This document shows positions 46,910-58,503 of a stretch of 64,000 nucleotides of DNA, piece by piece. Below the pieces are notes generated by a model. The model saw only the letters and a program-made list of their open reading frames with translations. It did no database searches and was not told the DNA's origin. A program made the translations under genes and the position numbers. The DNA is from Filosporella fistucella. Lineage: Eukaryota > Ascomycota > Leotiomycetes > Helotiales. How positions within the stretch are numbered: position 1 is the first letter of the stretch; each line of letters starts with the position of its first letter. The DNA lies in NCBI GenBank assembly GCA_030077755.1, contig JAQJZZ010000021.1, positions 682,001 to 746,000 on the forward strand, read 5' to 3'.

Positions 46910-47691
46910 TTTGTCTGCTTGAAGAGAAAGAAAGAAAACGAACAGAGGCGCAGGAAGAAGAAGTTTATAAACTTCTGAACGTGGGCGTGGGAAGAGCTAG
47001 GCCCATTTTGGGCGTGTAAGAGAGATGCGGCTGGTTTAGAACGATTTGAAGCTCGACGGCTTGGAATGGTCAGGTGGGAATGTGAGTGTGGCTTGAAAGA
47101 CCGGGGCGTGGGGATTGCTTAGTCGGCGAAGGGAGAGTGCTTAGTCGGCGGGAGAAGGGAGGTTGGTAAGTGATCAAGAGGAGATGAAGTAGGAGAGACG
47201 AAGCGGATGTATTGAGATGGCATCTAGTAGATTAGAGGCGATGATTTTGTTCTGTCTTTCCTGGTGTAATGGCTGCCAGGAAGATATAATGACTTTAGAG
47301 AAAAATTATGAGAGCAGGAATGCTGTTATGGAGCAAGATCTCTCAGCATATGACAAGATGTATAAGTCAAGTGACTCTATGGGTAACATTAATTCTTCTA
47401 GACATCCTGTAATGATTTTATAAAGACGAAGAATCAAACGGAGCAGGAGGATGATAACATGAAAGAACATATCAAACCGAACCGTACAAGGGATGCGTCA
47501 TGGAACAAGAGAAATTGGGACTTCGTAGAGAGGATTGTGTCATTCAGGGCGTTACTAGATTCATCTCATGGAAAGGCACAAGAATAATCTTGGACTTCAA
47601 AAGATGAAAGCCCGAAAGCGAAAATCCATCTCATCCACAGTCGACATTAAAATAGCCAAAAAGAAAGAAAATTCGTATCCCATCAACACCC
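46910..47691. other. Intergenic
   Basis: Upstream of the microprotein and downstream of the GH5 gene. No coding or RNA feature is recognised. Confidence 0.5.
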
Positions 47692-49343
47692 TCACAACCC
47701 CTTCCCATCCGCCCTCAAAATCCCATTCAACGTTCCCCTCTGCACGCATTCCTCCAACCTAAAGCTCCCAGCCAGTGCATCCAACTCCTCAAAACTCTTC
47801 CCTCTAAATAACTCCGCCATCTCCCAGCCCAAGTACTCACTAAGTAACATCTCTCTGACCACTCTCTCAACATGTCTATCCATACCCCACAACGGACTCG
47901 GATATCTCTTCTTCTGAAACGCCTCAGGAACCACTTCTTTGAAATGTTTGAAGAGGGGATCATATATGTGTTGGACAGCAGAGAGATCACGACCCCAGAA
48001 GTCAGCGCCGAGACTGGCTTTCTTTTTTGTGAAGGGGGCGAGGAGTTGCATCCATGGAGAAGTGGGAGAGACGTATACCATGCCTTGGTATCCTATATCT
48101 TTATATGTCCAGATACTCCAACTTACATTCGTCTGTCGATATACTTTAAGTTGTGCCTGGAGTAATCTATATCTTCCTTCATTTATCATTTCATGCTCTG
48201 GGTTCGCTGCGTTCTCGTACACGGGACCGAACTCCCCGTTCCAGATGGGAACATTGTTTTTACGCATGAATTCGACTTTGCGTTCAAAAGAGCGGTGCAG
48301 AGAGGCATCTTGCTCGGGGGTACCGGTGTATTGTTCTTGCATGGGAAAGCCCATCATGCTGTAATCGTGCATGGCGTATACGCAATTAGGGAGAACGGTC
48401 TTGAATTGTCGGAAATCCATGGCGTATGTGTTTCCGTCTAGGAAGAGGATGTGGTCCGGGTCCACTTCTCGGATGGCTTTTTCGATTCGTGTGTAGAAGG
48501 CTTGGAGATTGATGTGGGCTGGGTCGGCGGGCTCGTTCAGTGGATTGTATCCAGCTACCTTGACGCTTGTTAGTAGAAGTATCTTATCGAGAATGGAAAG
48601 TGACTTGCATGAAAATTTCCCTTGTATCTCTTTGCAAGCTCAACCCAAAGGTTTACAACTCGGTCTTGAAAGTCTTTGAATTGCCAAAACAAAGCTTTGT
48701 GGATTCCCGAGTCACTGTGCCAGTCTTGATTTTGGCCACCGGGGAGGGCATGTAAATCAAGAACCACATATAAGTTCTCCGCAGCACACCGTTGTACGAT
48801 CCGATCGAGACACTTGAACCCTGCTTCCTTGTAGACACCTGGGTTTAAGTCATCTTCGAAATGGCGATAGTTGAATGGTATGCGGATGCAATTCAGTCCT
48901 TGATTCGCAAAAAATTTGGCGTCCGAGGATGTGAAGAAGTAATCGAGGAACTATAAATGTATAAGTCAGCGACAATCATTCCGACTTTTGGCATATGCAT
49001 GCCTGCTGTGAGACAAACCCTGTCAAAAAAGAATTCATATTTCTCTTTTCCTAGGACCTCAAGCATCGCAGCTCGATGTTCGTGTTCATGGCCAGAGAAC
49101 CCAGTTATGAAATTCTCCATGTTCATGTGTCCACCAAGTCCAGCCTTGACATAAAAGTTAGTATAGTTTTGCTTCTTTAGATGTTTTCAAACCTACCCCT
49201 TTCAATACGACTACATCTCCATTACCATCCACGATATCAGTCCCTCTGACTCGTAGAATGGAATCAATCTTTCTCTCCTGCCCCGAACCATAGCTTCCAG
49301 TGAAGCTCTCTGACTCGATAGGGTCAAGCTGATGCGGTGCCAT
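47692..49343 (-). CDS. GH5 glycoside hydrolase (exo-beta-1,3-glucanase type)
   Basis: Exons 49343-49197, 49144-49019, 48950-48609 and 48558-47692, 493 residues. The enzyme should cleave beta-glucans or beta-glucosides. Landmarks: GTDIVDGNGDVVVLKG-AGLGGHMNMENFITG, LNCIRIPFNYRHFED, VVLDLHALPGGQNQDWHSD, VAGYNPLNEPADP (acid/base Glu after Asn) and IWNGEFGPVYE (nucleophile Glu), the two catalytic carboxylates of clan GH-A. No signal peptide is present, so it is probably intracellular, as in some fungal GH5 members. The third intron (48559-48608) uses a GC donor, CAT|GCAAGT; no GT donor keeps the frame. The second donor is gtttgt. Confidence 0.92.
48559..48608 (-). other. GC-AG intron in the GH5 gene
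   Basis: The 50-bp intron begins GCAAGT and ends gtcaag, with a ctaac branch. GCAAGT is the favoured form of rare GC donors. Only this site joins NFH to VAGYNPLNEP in phase 0, placing the catalytic NEP motif in frame. Confidence 0.8.
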
Positions 49344-50087
49344 TCTGAATATGTGTATGGAGGAGGTGGGATATGTGAGAGAGAAGGTATGACGGTTCTT
49401 GAACAGTTGAAGAAATTGAAATATATAATTGAGGAAGGTCAACAAAATTGATAAATATTCACGAGCCCAAGAAATGACCCCACTTGGAGGGGCTTGGTAC
49501 GAGGTCCATCATAATTCCCCGCGAGCACCGCGACATTTGAGCGACCCATATTGCATCCATTTTGGTTACACAAGGTCCTATTTTGTCGAATGGAAGAAAA
49601 CACAAACGAGAAACCGGGAAGAAGATGGAGTGGTGGAGTAGTAGACTTCACCCCACATTTCTGCGGGGTGTGGAGGCGTTGGTCGGGGAGCTCGCGGAGA
49701 TATGATACAGGCACAAATCCGCCAAGAGATGTGTCGCGGAGTTTATAAGGTCAATAACAAGCTATCAATCCTAGTATATACAGGTACTCGTTAATGCGAC
49801 CTAGGGTCTAGCTGCGTATCTGCTCATGTTCAAGACTTCTCAAGAGACCCTCAAGGATATCTCGTCTGTTCTCGGCATCCCCGCTTTCTCCACGCCAGAA
49901 GTCAAGCAGGGCTATCACTTTGCTGACGCTAGAACATGTCAGTTGTTGTATATTATCAGATTTATTTCGTGATTAGGAGTAATGTTGATGGTGCAAGCTA
50001 AAGTTGAGGTGGTCAACTATTTCACGCCGATGCTCCCGGGCGGCATATTTCATGGAATTGCACCCCAGGGAAATTAAGTCAGGCCAC
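49344..50087. other. Intergenic, with a short orphan reading frame
   Basis: On the plus strand an ATG at 49826 opens 48 codons (FKTSQETLKDISSVLGIPAF, then STPEVKQGYHFADART) that look protein-like but match nothing I recognise; it may be a fragment of a lost gene. The lost C-terminus of the Zn2Cys6 regulator would also map here. Confidence 0.3.
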
Positions 50088-52019
50088 TCACCTATCATAC
50101 CATTCCACCGGTAAAAGTTCATCTAAATGCCCAGATTTCTTAGCTGCAATCAAGAGCAGAGAACTCCTTGTCAACGATCTCATCATGAAAAATGTTCCAT
50201 GGTGGCGATGCTGGAACCCACTCTCATTTACCCGGATTCGATCCACACATACCTGCAGCCCTCGTTCTACAAAAACATCGAAAGCTCGATTTCGGGCGGT
50301 GGGGTGGTTGATGGCGGTTGTTGTAAACGGCCAATACATGTTCTCATAGCAATTCATTAAGTGGCCTCTCAGGATGAAGCGAAGCACGTCTTCAGGTTGC
50401 CCTGAAGCTCTAATATCTATCAATGGAGGTAAGAGTTTCGACCTAGGTACGCTTCCGTCAGTGTCATGTGGGATTGTGATATCTTTCTAATTCATACCAC
50501 TCTTCAGCCTGCATTTCAAAATCAGGCATTCTTCCTGCGAGACGAGTCAAGTCATGAGGAATTGGTTCCTCATACGGGAGAACAGCGGTAAGTATCTGAT
50601 TTGTGAGACGACGAAGTGATATCTCGGCTAGATAGAAATACCAAGCCTGATCTTGTTCTCTCAATGAGTCTAGCGGAGGACTAGGCAAGAAATCTGGGTA
50701 TGATAAGTCCGAAGCGTTAAAAGCTGGCAGCGAGAGATCAAGTCGAAGCTCCCTGTCATTATCTTCTGTCAGTTTGTAACCCAGTAACGGGACCTGGCTC
50801 CTTACAACTCTGACTTGAAACATGTCCAATACACACTCTCTTCAGACCGCCATCCTGCACCATCATCTTCAAAGCTTTGCATTGATAAAGACGGCTCAGT
50901 ATCTGATGCGAAGCAGCGAAAAGTCTGGCAACAAGCTAGCGCCTGGAGAAACAATTGCCATGCTGCATATGGCCTGAAGCAATGCATCAAATACACGCCA
51001 GAGAAAAAGAAGCATTGAGCTTCCAAGATACCACCACCACGACTCAGCAATAAGCCAATCCGTTTCTGAGAAGCTGCAAACCATGCTTCTGCTAGTTGAA
51101 AATCATCAGAGTCTCTGAAGGTTCCCACCGGCTCGACAGAACCATCTGATGGGAAAGGCGCCGAGATGGCGCCTAACGCACATACTAGCAGCTTCTTTTG
51201 TTAGCCAGCTATCAGCTGAAATGGTCTGATATGACAACGTACCACCAAGCAAGATCGAATGTCCCACCCCACTCCGTTCAACGATATCTCACGTGCCCAG
51301 CCTCTAATTTCCTTCTCATCCAATATAGGATTTTTGATATGTATGCGAGTGAAAAAGCTGTCCAGAAGTCTAGAGCAAGAATCTAATTCAACGCCTGTCG
51401 TGTTCCCACTCCTGGTGGTCTGAGGAGAAAAGTACTCGGGACTAGAAGGATTAATTCCGCTCATCAACTCCCTTAAACTGGGACATGATTTGTATTGATT
51501 TTGGAAGATTGGCCATGCCAACACTCGCTCTACAGTGAAATAACAGAGGCTCTTGATTCTCGGAGGCGTGATCTCTGGAGCTACCTCATAGAATGTATGC
51601 GAGTTCGTATTCGGAGCCGTATAGTGGTCTTGAAATCTTGTAGCTTGGTATGACTGGAGAAGAGTCTGTTCTAGACGATCTATGCGCTCTAGAATCGCTC
51701 TGTCTCCCACCGGTAATCTGACGTAGTTAGTGACAGTATGGAAAGGAAAGAAAAATGTGCCATTAAATCCCACTAGTACATACGGTATTCCATCCTCTGC
51801 ACTATTATCGCAAGCACTACCAATACTCTCGCAGTAAGAACATCTAGGTTTTTTGTTGTCACACTTCGTCTTCCTTGCACGACATACTCGACACGCTGTA
51901 GTATTACGTTTTCTTGGCCGTGGCGAGTCGTTAGAAAACGGCGGCAAGGCCCGTTTCTGTGGAGCTATAACCCCGGATGCGAATGTCGGGGAGATTGAAT
52001 CTGGGACGTTATGTTGCAT
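50088..52019 (-). CDS. Zn2Cys6 transcription factor with one frameshift
   Basis: Exons 52019-51243, about 51191-50806 and 50752-50088. The N-terminus has the binuclear cluster ACRVCRARKTKCDNKKPRCS then YCESIGSAC (CX2CX6CX6CX2CX6C). The middle region shows the fungal-specific TF domain (DSCSRLLDSFFTRIHIKNPI, ALGAISAPFPSD, RLTNQILTAVLP, AEEWYELE, LRGHLMNCYENMYWPF). After EEWYELE, the frame is shifted by one extra base in the AAA run at 50484-50486 (TTT on +); beyond it the protein resumes as DITIPHDTDGSVPRSKLLPP. The C-terminus after VEWYDR runs into a possible donor (gtgagt) with no readable next exon. It starts 648 bp from a divergent sugar transporter, its likely target. Either an assembly error or an inactivated regulator. 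Confidence 0.8.
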
Positions 52020-52667
52020 AACTTTAGATGTGGAGAAGATGCAGGAACTGTTCGATTGTGGAAGAGAAGAAGAGTTTCGGGGAGCATCGCGGATTTAGAG
52101 AATAAAATGAGGGGTTGTGGCAGACTAAGTTGAAGAGGTTAATTTGAGTGTTCATTGGCTTGTTGCCGAGCCCCTGACAACTATAGCCATCGCGGACTTC
52201 GGGGAGCAAGTTGCCATGTTCCAGATTGAATCTAGATCCCGGCGTCAATGTGGAGAAGAAAGTATTCAATTGGATAAGTTTTGCCTGTCTTTAGGACAAC
52301 CTCATGGTATTCCTGGTACTCAGAACCCGACAATCGGCGCCCCGCGTCCCCATTCCCCGCGATGCGAGAAATGCAAGGGCTTTCTTTTATAACACATGTG
52401 TTCTAGGGTTAGTGTCACTCCACATTCTGAAGTTGGGGACGCCGACATATAGGGTCAAGGACTTTTGATCATTCGACGGCAGGACCACGAAGCCGTCTAC
52501 GTCTTCGAAAAGCTTCGAGTAATGGCTTCATTCTTTCTATAAAGATCGACAAACCCACCTCCAGTTTTGTTTCTCCAGATCACTACCCTCACATTCATAT
52601 TTGTGCAGCTCGATAATTGTTCGGTCTTGTTGGATTTCTAATCTCTTTCCAAGTGTCGAATATCATT
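52020..52667. promoter_or_regulatory. Divergent promoter, Zn2Cys6 regulator / sugar transporter
   Basis: 648 bp between head-to-head starts. CCGacaatCGG at 52327-52337 is an everted CGG half-site pair with a 5-bp spacer, a plausible but unproven Zn2Cys6 target. Confidence 0.4.
52538..52544 (+). promoter_or_regulatory. TATA box of the sugar transporter
   Basis: TATAAAG lies 124 bp upstream of the transporter ATG, a fitting distance for a short 5' UTR. Confidence 0.5.
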
Positions 52668-54372
52668 ATGGATTCCAAAAAGGTCGAAGATGCAACTCAC
52701 GTTGAGTTGCATGATGCGCAAGTTCAAGCTCTGGCTGAAGACAGCAATAAGGAACATGCTATGACGACTATGGAAGCCGTCATGGCCCACAAGAAGATTT
52801 GTCTATGGACTTTCTTTTTTGCAATGAGTGCTGTTGGATGGTAGCTACATGTGATCTGCTTTCGGTTGAGATATGCTGACATTTTCTAAAGGGGGTTTGA
52901 TGCGCAAATCAATGGTGCTATGCTCTCTGTTCCACAATTCCGGGCTGATTTTGGGTAAATCCTCTCAATTTGAGTAGCGAACCAGATTCTAATGTCAAGG
53001 CAGATATATTTTCGAAGGAGAGGCGGTCATTCCCGCAGACTGGCTTACAGCGTTCAACTGTGCAAGCGCTGCAACACAATTTTTTGGCGGATTCATGTGC
53101 AGTTTCGTATCAGATCGCTGGGGCCGTCGATTCGGCCTTTTGGCTGGCATAATGTTTGTTACTGGAGGTATCATTGGTGAAGTCTTATCGGTTTCTCGAC
53201 CTGCATTCCTTGTCAGCAAGATGGTACTTGGGCTTGGGTTGGGTTTCTATCTCACAATTGGCGCGCTTTATTGCTCAGAGGTATGTTAGAGAGAAATTTT
53301 GAGAACTGGAAGTGATGCTCATTATTTATAGCTCTCTCCAGTCATGCTTCGCGGCATTACCACGTCAGGAATCAACTTGGGCATAGTGGTTGGTCAATTA
53401 TGTTCCAATGCTGTCGTCAAAGCCTTCGGAGAGCGTACCGATAGATGGGCATACCGTGGTCCATTCGCAATCCAACTTTTGTTCGTCGCCATCCTGCTGG
53501 CTGGCTTACCATTTGCTCCAGAGTCTCCATGGTATCTGGTTCGACAAGATCGTCTCGATGACGCTAAGAAGGTGCTCCTCACACTTTACCCCACAGAAGA
53601 ATCCGTCAACATCAAGCTTGCAGCTATGGAACAAACCATCCAGGAAGATCTCGTCGCGAACCAGTCTGCATGGATCGATTGCTTCCGAGGTCCAAATCTC
53701 TTGCGAACCGGTATTTCTATTGGTGGATTCGCATGCCAACATCTCACTGGAATCATCTTTGTGCTCGGATACAGCACATATTTCTTCCAGCTCGCTGGTC
53801 TCGACACAGGAAAATCATTTGATCTGGGTGTTGGAGTCACAGCTTGCGGTCTTGCTGGTAACTTGGTCTCCTTGTTCGTTGTCAACAGCTACGGTAGACG
53901 CAAGGTATTCGTCCAGGGAATGTGCACTCTCACTGCCCTGCTGTTCTTGATCGGAATCATGGACGTTGTACCCACAGGAGGCGCAAAATGGGTACAGGCC
54001 GCTTGTACCGTCATTTATGCTTTTATGTATTTCATGACAATCGGAGCAATGGCTTTCGTTCTTCTCGGAGAGGTTTCTTCGCCTACGCTTAGGGCAAAGA
54101 CAGCTGGTCTGGCTACTGCTACTCAGAGCGTGTTGGGCATAATCATGAACTTCGCTATTCCGTATATGATCAACCCGGATCAAGGAAATCTCAGAGGCAA
54201 AGTTGGTTTTGTTTTCGGTGGCCTAGGTTTAATCGCTACCATCGGATCATTCTTTTACTGCCCAGAGTTGAAGGGTAGAACTTTCGACGAGATCAACAAG
54301 ATGTTTGAAGCAAAGGTCCCTCCAAGAAAGATGGGGTCGTATGTCATTGAGTACGAGGCTGAGAAGGTGTAA
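52668..54372 (+). CDS. MFS sugar porter, alpha-glucoside (maltose) permease type
   Basis: Exons 52668-52840, 52892-52954, 53004-53280 and 53332-54372 (introns 49-51 bp), 517 residues with 12 predicted TM helices. Sugar-porter signatures: GWGFDAQINGAMLSVPQF in TM1, DRWGRRFGLLAG after TM2, APESPWYLVRQDRLDDAK before the central loop, CQHLTGIIFVLGYSTYFFQ in TM7, NSYGRRKVFVQG after TM8, and PELKGRTFDEINKMFE at the end. The E-x-M-x-x-H-x-K pattern in the cytosolic N-terminus and overall sequence fit the alpha-glucoside:H+ symporter group; the exact sugar is uncertain. It is a plasma-membrane protein, probably regulated by the divergent Zn2Cys6 gene. Confidence 0.93.
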
Positions 54373-55000
54373 GGAGTTGGATGTATTGATGATGAATTTG
54401 TATGTTCTGGTTTGAAAAGAGGTGTGGGCCTGTACCAGATTTCTAGAACATAATCATGTGCCTGATGATAATATCCTGACTGATCTTCTAAATTTACCGG
54501 CTCTCACCTGGAAACTATGTGATAAACAAGACAGCTCTTTGAACATTCAAATTTCAAGTGAATCTCCTCCGAAATCCCAAGATATGGTAAACAGGTTCTT
54601 TTCAAATAAGCATAAAATTACACCCTCCGAGATATCCGAGATCATTTCTCTTTGAAACTCGCTAATCTCCGAACTGCTCCCCTGAATCCCATCACCCGCA
54701 AAAGTGCCGCCACTACTGCACCCACCGAGGTGCAGGAACCCGCTAAAAGAACCCCATAAACAAACAGATTGGCGGGATTCAAGGAAGCCCTCATATGAGT
54801 GTATAAAATTCATAAATAATCTATTTGAGCTCGAGATAGATTAATCAAGACTCCTTTTGTCGAAGGATTAAATTTTGGTGAGTAGGCATGATACCCGAGT
54901 GGGATTCTCGAGAAGTACTTGAGCCAGGACATCCCTTTTTCTTGATTGCTACCTCTGTTTTGTCGTTCAACTGTGTTTTCGGCTTCGTCTCTTGTTCAAT
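54373..55000. other. Intergenic, tandem
   Basis: 3' flank of the transporter and promoter of the expansin-like gene. TATAAAA occurs at 54802-54808, about 195 bp before the expansin ATG. No gene is seen. Confidence 0.4.
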
Positions 55001-55741
55001 ATGCATTTTTCTTCCTTTCTCGCTGTGGCAACTGCTGCGCTTCCTCTAGCATACGGCTCTGTCATCGCAGAACGCTCGACATCTGCTATTGCTACCTGGT
55101 ACGCCGGTGCTATTGGAGCCTGCTCATTCGATGGATATACACTTCCAAGTGGTGTTTACGGCACAGCATTAGGATTGAATCTCTATTCTACCGCTGCGCA
55201 ATGTGGTGCCTGTGTATCGATCACGAATGCGAGCGGGAAGACGATCACTGCTATGGTATGGTATTTCCCTTCTCCCCGCCTTGATACCTTCATAGAGTAA
55301 AAGATAATTCTAACTTGAGATTATCAGATCGTCGATGAATGCCCAGGCGGCTGCGCAGGCAAAACATTCGATCTCTTCCCTACCGCCTTCAGCGCTCTTG
55401 CCCTCCCATCCGCAGGAGAGATCCCAATCACATGGGATTACGTTACCTGTCCCATCACCACACCCTTCGTTCTGCGTACCAAGACTGGTAGCTCGCAATA
55501 CTGGTTCGCGATTCAAGTCTACAATGCCAATCAGGCTATCACAAAATTGGAAATCAGTGCGGATAATGGAGTTACGTGGAAAAGCTGTGTGAGACAGACA
55601 TATAATTATTGGTTGTTGGCTAGTGGGACGGGCAGCGCGACTGTGCAGGTTAGAGTCACGGCTAAGAATGGGAAAGTCGTTGTTACGAAGGATGTTCCTA
55701 CTGCTGAAGGGAAGAGTGTTACTGCTGCGAGTAATTTCTGA
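55001..55741 (+). CDS. Expansin-like secreted protein, one-base frameshift
   Basis: Exons 55001-55255 and 55329-55741 (73-bp intron). Signal peptide MHFSSFLAVATAALPLAYG. The double-psi beta-barrel follows: TSAIATWYAGAIGACSF, GTALGLNLYSTAAQCGACVS, then IVDECPGGCAGKTFDLF with the conserved Asp; the second domain (WFAIQVYNANQAITKLEIS, WKSCVRQTYNYWLL, VQVRVTAKNGKVVV) is CBM63-like. Such proteins loosen cell-wall polysaccharides without hydrolysis. After FDLF (base 55379) the frame is short by one base: ttcctacc should be ttccctacc to read FPTAFSALALPSAGE. All domains continue intact beyond, so this is either a sequence error in a C-run or a very recent knock-out. Confidence 0.85.
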
Positions 55742-55887
55742 GAGCAGTATTGAATATGTTAGGGTTCCAATGGAATATAATATTCTACAATTTCTTGTTC
55801 TCAACTCAGCAATTCATGGTTCTCATAATGCAGCTTCCTTCTTCTCCTGTTATACCTGTATCCTGACAGAGTTCTTGCTCTTACAAC

Positions 55888-56594
55888 TTATATACCACCA
55901 GTCAATAGCATAACCACCACACTCCCAGCAAGTGCAACAACAACTGATTTCCTCAAACCCATCTCTATTTTCCCTCCAGAATTTTTAGCACTTGCCGTCG
56001 CTGCTCCCGCACTAGCACTCTGGCTCTGACTTTGTCCTCCACTCGTACTTTTTGCAACTGTAGAGCTAGGTGTGCTTTTCGGTGTAGCGCCAGTACCTGT
56101 AGCTGATGGGCTTTGAGATTGTCCTCCTCGTGCAGCTGATGCTGTCTGGAGGATAGTTCCCGTAACTTGGCTCAGCGTTGCCATAGCCGAGACACATTCT
56201 GACAGGCCGGACGAAGCATCATTTGTCCATGCTATAAAACTGTTAGTTCTTTATAGATATGACAGTTTGGAGAAACAGAGAGAATTGGTAGAGGAGGACT
56301 GTGGCATACCAGCGACATCCAAGCACGGCGCATGAGCACCGACACATTTCCCTTCCATCGCCATGAAATTGTATGCTGTGGAGCAACACGCTACATCTGT
56401 GATACCGCATGTTGGGATCAGAGATTGCAGCTGACTTGAACAATATGTGATGGCGACGCTATCGAGTACAGACTTTGGAAGTCAGTACGAATCTCGGTGA
56501 TCAAAAATAGGGAGAAGAAACCTACACCAGGACAACCATACATCGAAGTTGTTCCAAATCCTTCGTACGTCTCGCTCGCTGTTATTGCTGACAT
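55888..56594 (-). CDS. Small Cys-rich surface protein, array member 1
   Basis: Exons 56594-56526, 56472-56310 and 56231-55888 (introns 53 and 78 bp), 191 residues. Exon 1 encodes a short leader ending MYGCPG, not a classic signal peptide. Exon 2 has the Cys core: SVLDSVAITYC, IPTCGITDVACCSTAY, GKCVGAHAPCLDVA. Exon 3 has SSGLSECVSAM, a Ser/Ala/Thr/Gln linker (GGQSQSPSATGTGATPKSTP), and a C-terminal helix VVVALAGSVVVMLLTGGI that ends the protein, as in GPI-anchored or tail-anchored proteins. Gene structure (intron right after the GC-x-x motif) and C-terminus match the three downstream minus-strand neighbours. Its function is unknown; surface exposure is inferred. Confidence 0.7.
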
Positions 56595-57217
56595 GTTGCT
56601 TTATTTTACTCGAAATATGATTCTTCAATGACCCAGTTTCCGAATTTCAGCAAAAGTGAGAATCAAACAATTCAAACCAACGTTCATCACAAAATCAGAA
56701 AGTAGGAAATCATCATAATAATATATTTATCTCTCCCATAAACAACAAACAGAAATCACGAGACTGCCTACCAACATGCAAGCCCACGGCTTCAAGCCAC
56801 CCAAGTGAGTGGTGAAAAATAATTCTTGGCGCTCAGGCTGAAGCAAAAGCGAACATGTCTCATTTCAGCTTCGGGACTTGCCTTTACCGACCAATCAACA
56901 TCCTTTGCTTGACTAATTTTCGTCGCTGAAAAAGAAATAGTGAAAACTGTGAACGGAAATGGGATTTATTTGTGGAGGCTGAGTACGCATCTGGAGATGT
57001 GTGGGGTGAGGGTGGACTATTTTTGAATAGGCACGGGAAGGGAAAGCTTGTTCTGGGTAGAGTTGCCTAGTGGGAGAGATACGGATAAGACACGGGATGA
57101 GACGAGGCAGATTTTTGAACTGAGAAATTGGGATGCGATTGAATTGGTGCATGATTCGGTGAGAAACCGCGGTTGTCTGCTTCTCTCTACACGTTCATTC
57201 GTCCTTCAGCTCAGTAA
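56595..57217. other. Intergenic within the surface-protein array
   Basis: Promoter of array member 1 and 3' flank of member 2. No other gene is recognised. Confidence 0.4.
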
Positions 57218-57687
57218 TTAAAGACCTCCAGCCAACATGAGCAGAGCCCAGCTTCCAATCAACATACCAACTCCGAAGTTCTTTAATGAGAGGGTGGCAG
57301 CAGAGCTCTTGCTTGAAGCTGTCTCGATTGAAGCTGTTCCAGTGGAAGCCGGCGTAGGTTCGGTCGAAGTGACGAGACAGAGGGGGGTAATGGTGATAGG
57401 AACGCCCTCAAGAGATCTTGTCTCAGTGTAGCATGGTGTACGGAGAGGATAGTCAGTACTATCTATCGTGTCCGCGATAGTTGGAGCAGCGATTGAGATG
57501 GATGTGACAGAAAGCTTATAGCAGTTGTTTTTGTCCTGTCATGCAAGTCTCAGCAAGATTAATCTGCTTAAGTCTCACGGCCGTGAGATTGAAGAAAAAT
57601 GGCATGACATACTTCACCGCAATATATGGTAACTGATCCACCAGGGATGTCAGTGGGGAAGGTTTGAAAGGTGGCCAGAGCCGACAT
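57218..57687 (-). CDS. Small surface protein, array member 2
   Basis: Exons 57687-57613 and 57535-57218 (77-bp intron with a branch-like ttgctgag and tgacag acceptor), 130 residues. Exon 1 ends SVTIYCGE; exon 2 begins DKNNCYKLSVTSISIAAPT and continues TPCYTETRSLEGVPITITPL. A Ser/Thr linker leads to a C-terminal helix GVGMLIGSWALLMLAGGL ending the protein. The C-terminus is nearly the same as in members 3 and 4, showing common descent, although the Cys core is reduced to about five Cys. No N-terminal signal peptide is evident. Confidence 0.68.
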
Positions 57688-58503
57688 CTTGTGGATCGGA
57701 TGTATGGGCGTAGGGGAATGTTATCAAAGAAGAGTGCAGCTTCAAAAGCCCAGAGAATCAGAGTATGGAGAGCACAGTTCTCTTGTCTGTCGGGTTTGGA
57801 TTTTGGGAATAAACCCGTTCATTTATTACATCCTAACTACTCTTTTCTTTGCACAACCTTACACAAAGCTTCAATTACCGGCACAAATCCAGAGTACAAG
57901 CAAAGAAAACACCTGCAAGGGACCGAAAGGGGATGTTTGATGAGGAGTTAGGCTCTGCGATGGTAAGATACATCTTGTATCGCAATCTTTAAGCTCTTAA
58001 AATTTGTTTGGTACCAAAAAAATCCAAAAAAAGATTGTCCTCCGAGACAAAAGATTCAGATCCCGAACAACCCGGTTTGGGACATTCAGAAAAATTCCAA
58101 ACTTGAGAGCTACAAGTTTGATTGGCAAATGGTTTAAATTGGGTCTCTGTCATTGTTGTCATTAGACTTATTCAAGTCTTCCAATTCCGCCATCAGTCCG
58201 AACTATTTGAAAGTGGGAGGCTTATCTGACAAGATAAAGGAAGGCAAACGAGACTGAGGGGATATACCTGTGGAGTCACGCAGGCAGATTAAGCCTCTCC
58301 AGTGCAACAGATGGAGCGAGCTAGATTAAGGAAAGGTGAATTTAAACAGCTCGAGTTGCACATAATGGTGATACATATATCCAAAAATTGTATAGCTTCA
58401 TTCGGGATTTGAATTTTCAACGAGAGCCAAGGAAAAATTACTTCGACAAACAATGAAATTTAACCTCCCCCCTCTTTACGTTCCTCCACTCTCAAAGGTG
58501 AGA
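57688..58503. other. Intergenic within the surface-protein array
   Basis: About 0.8 kb between members 2 and 3. No gene or repeat is recognised. Confidence 0.4.
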
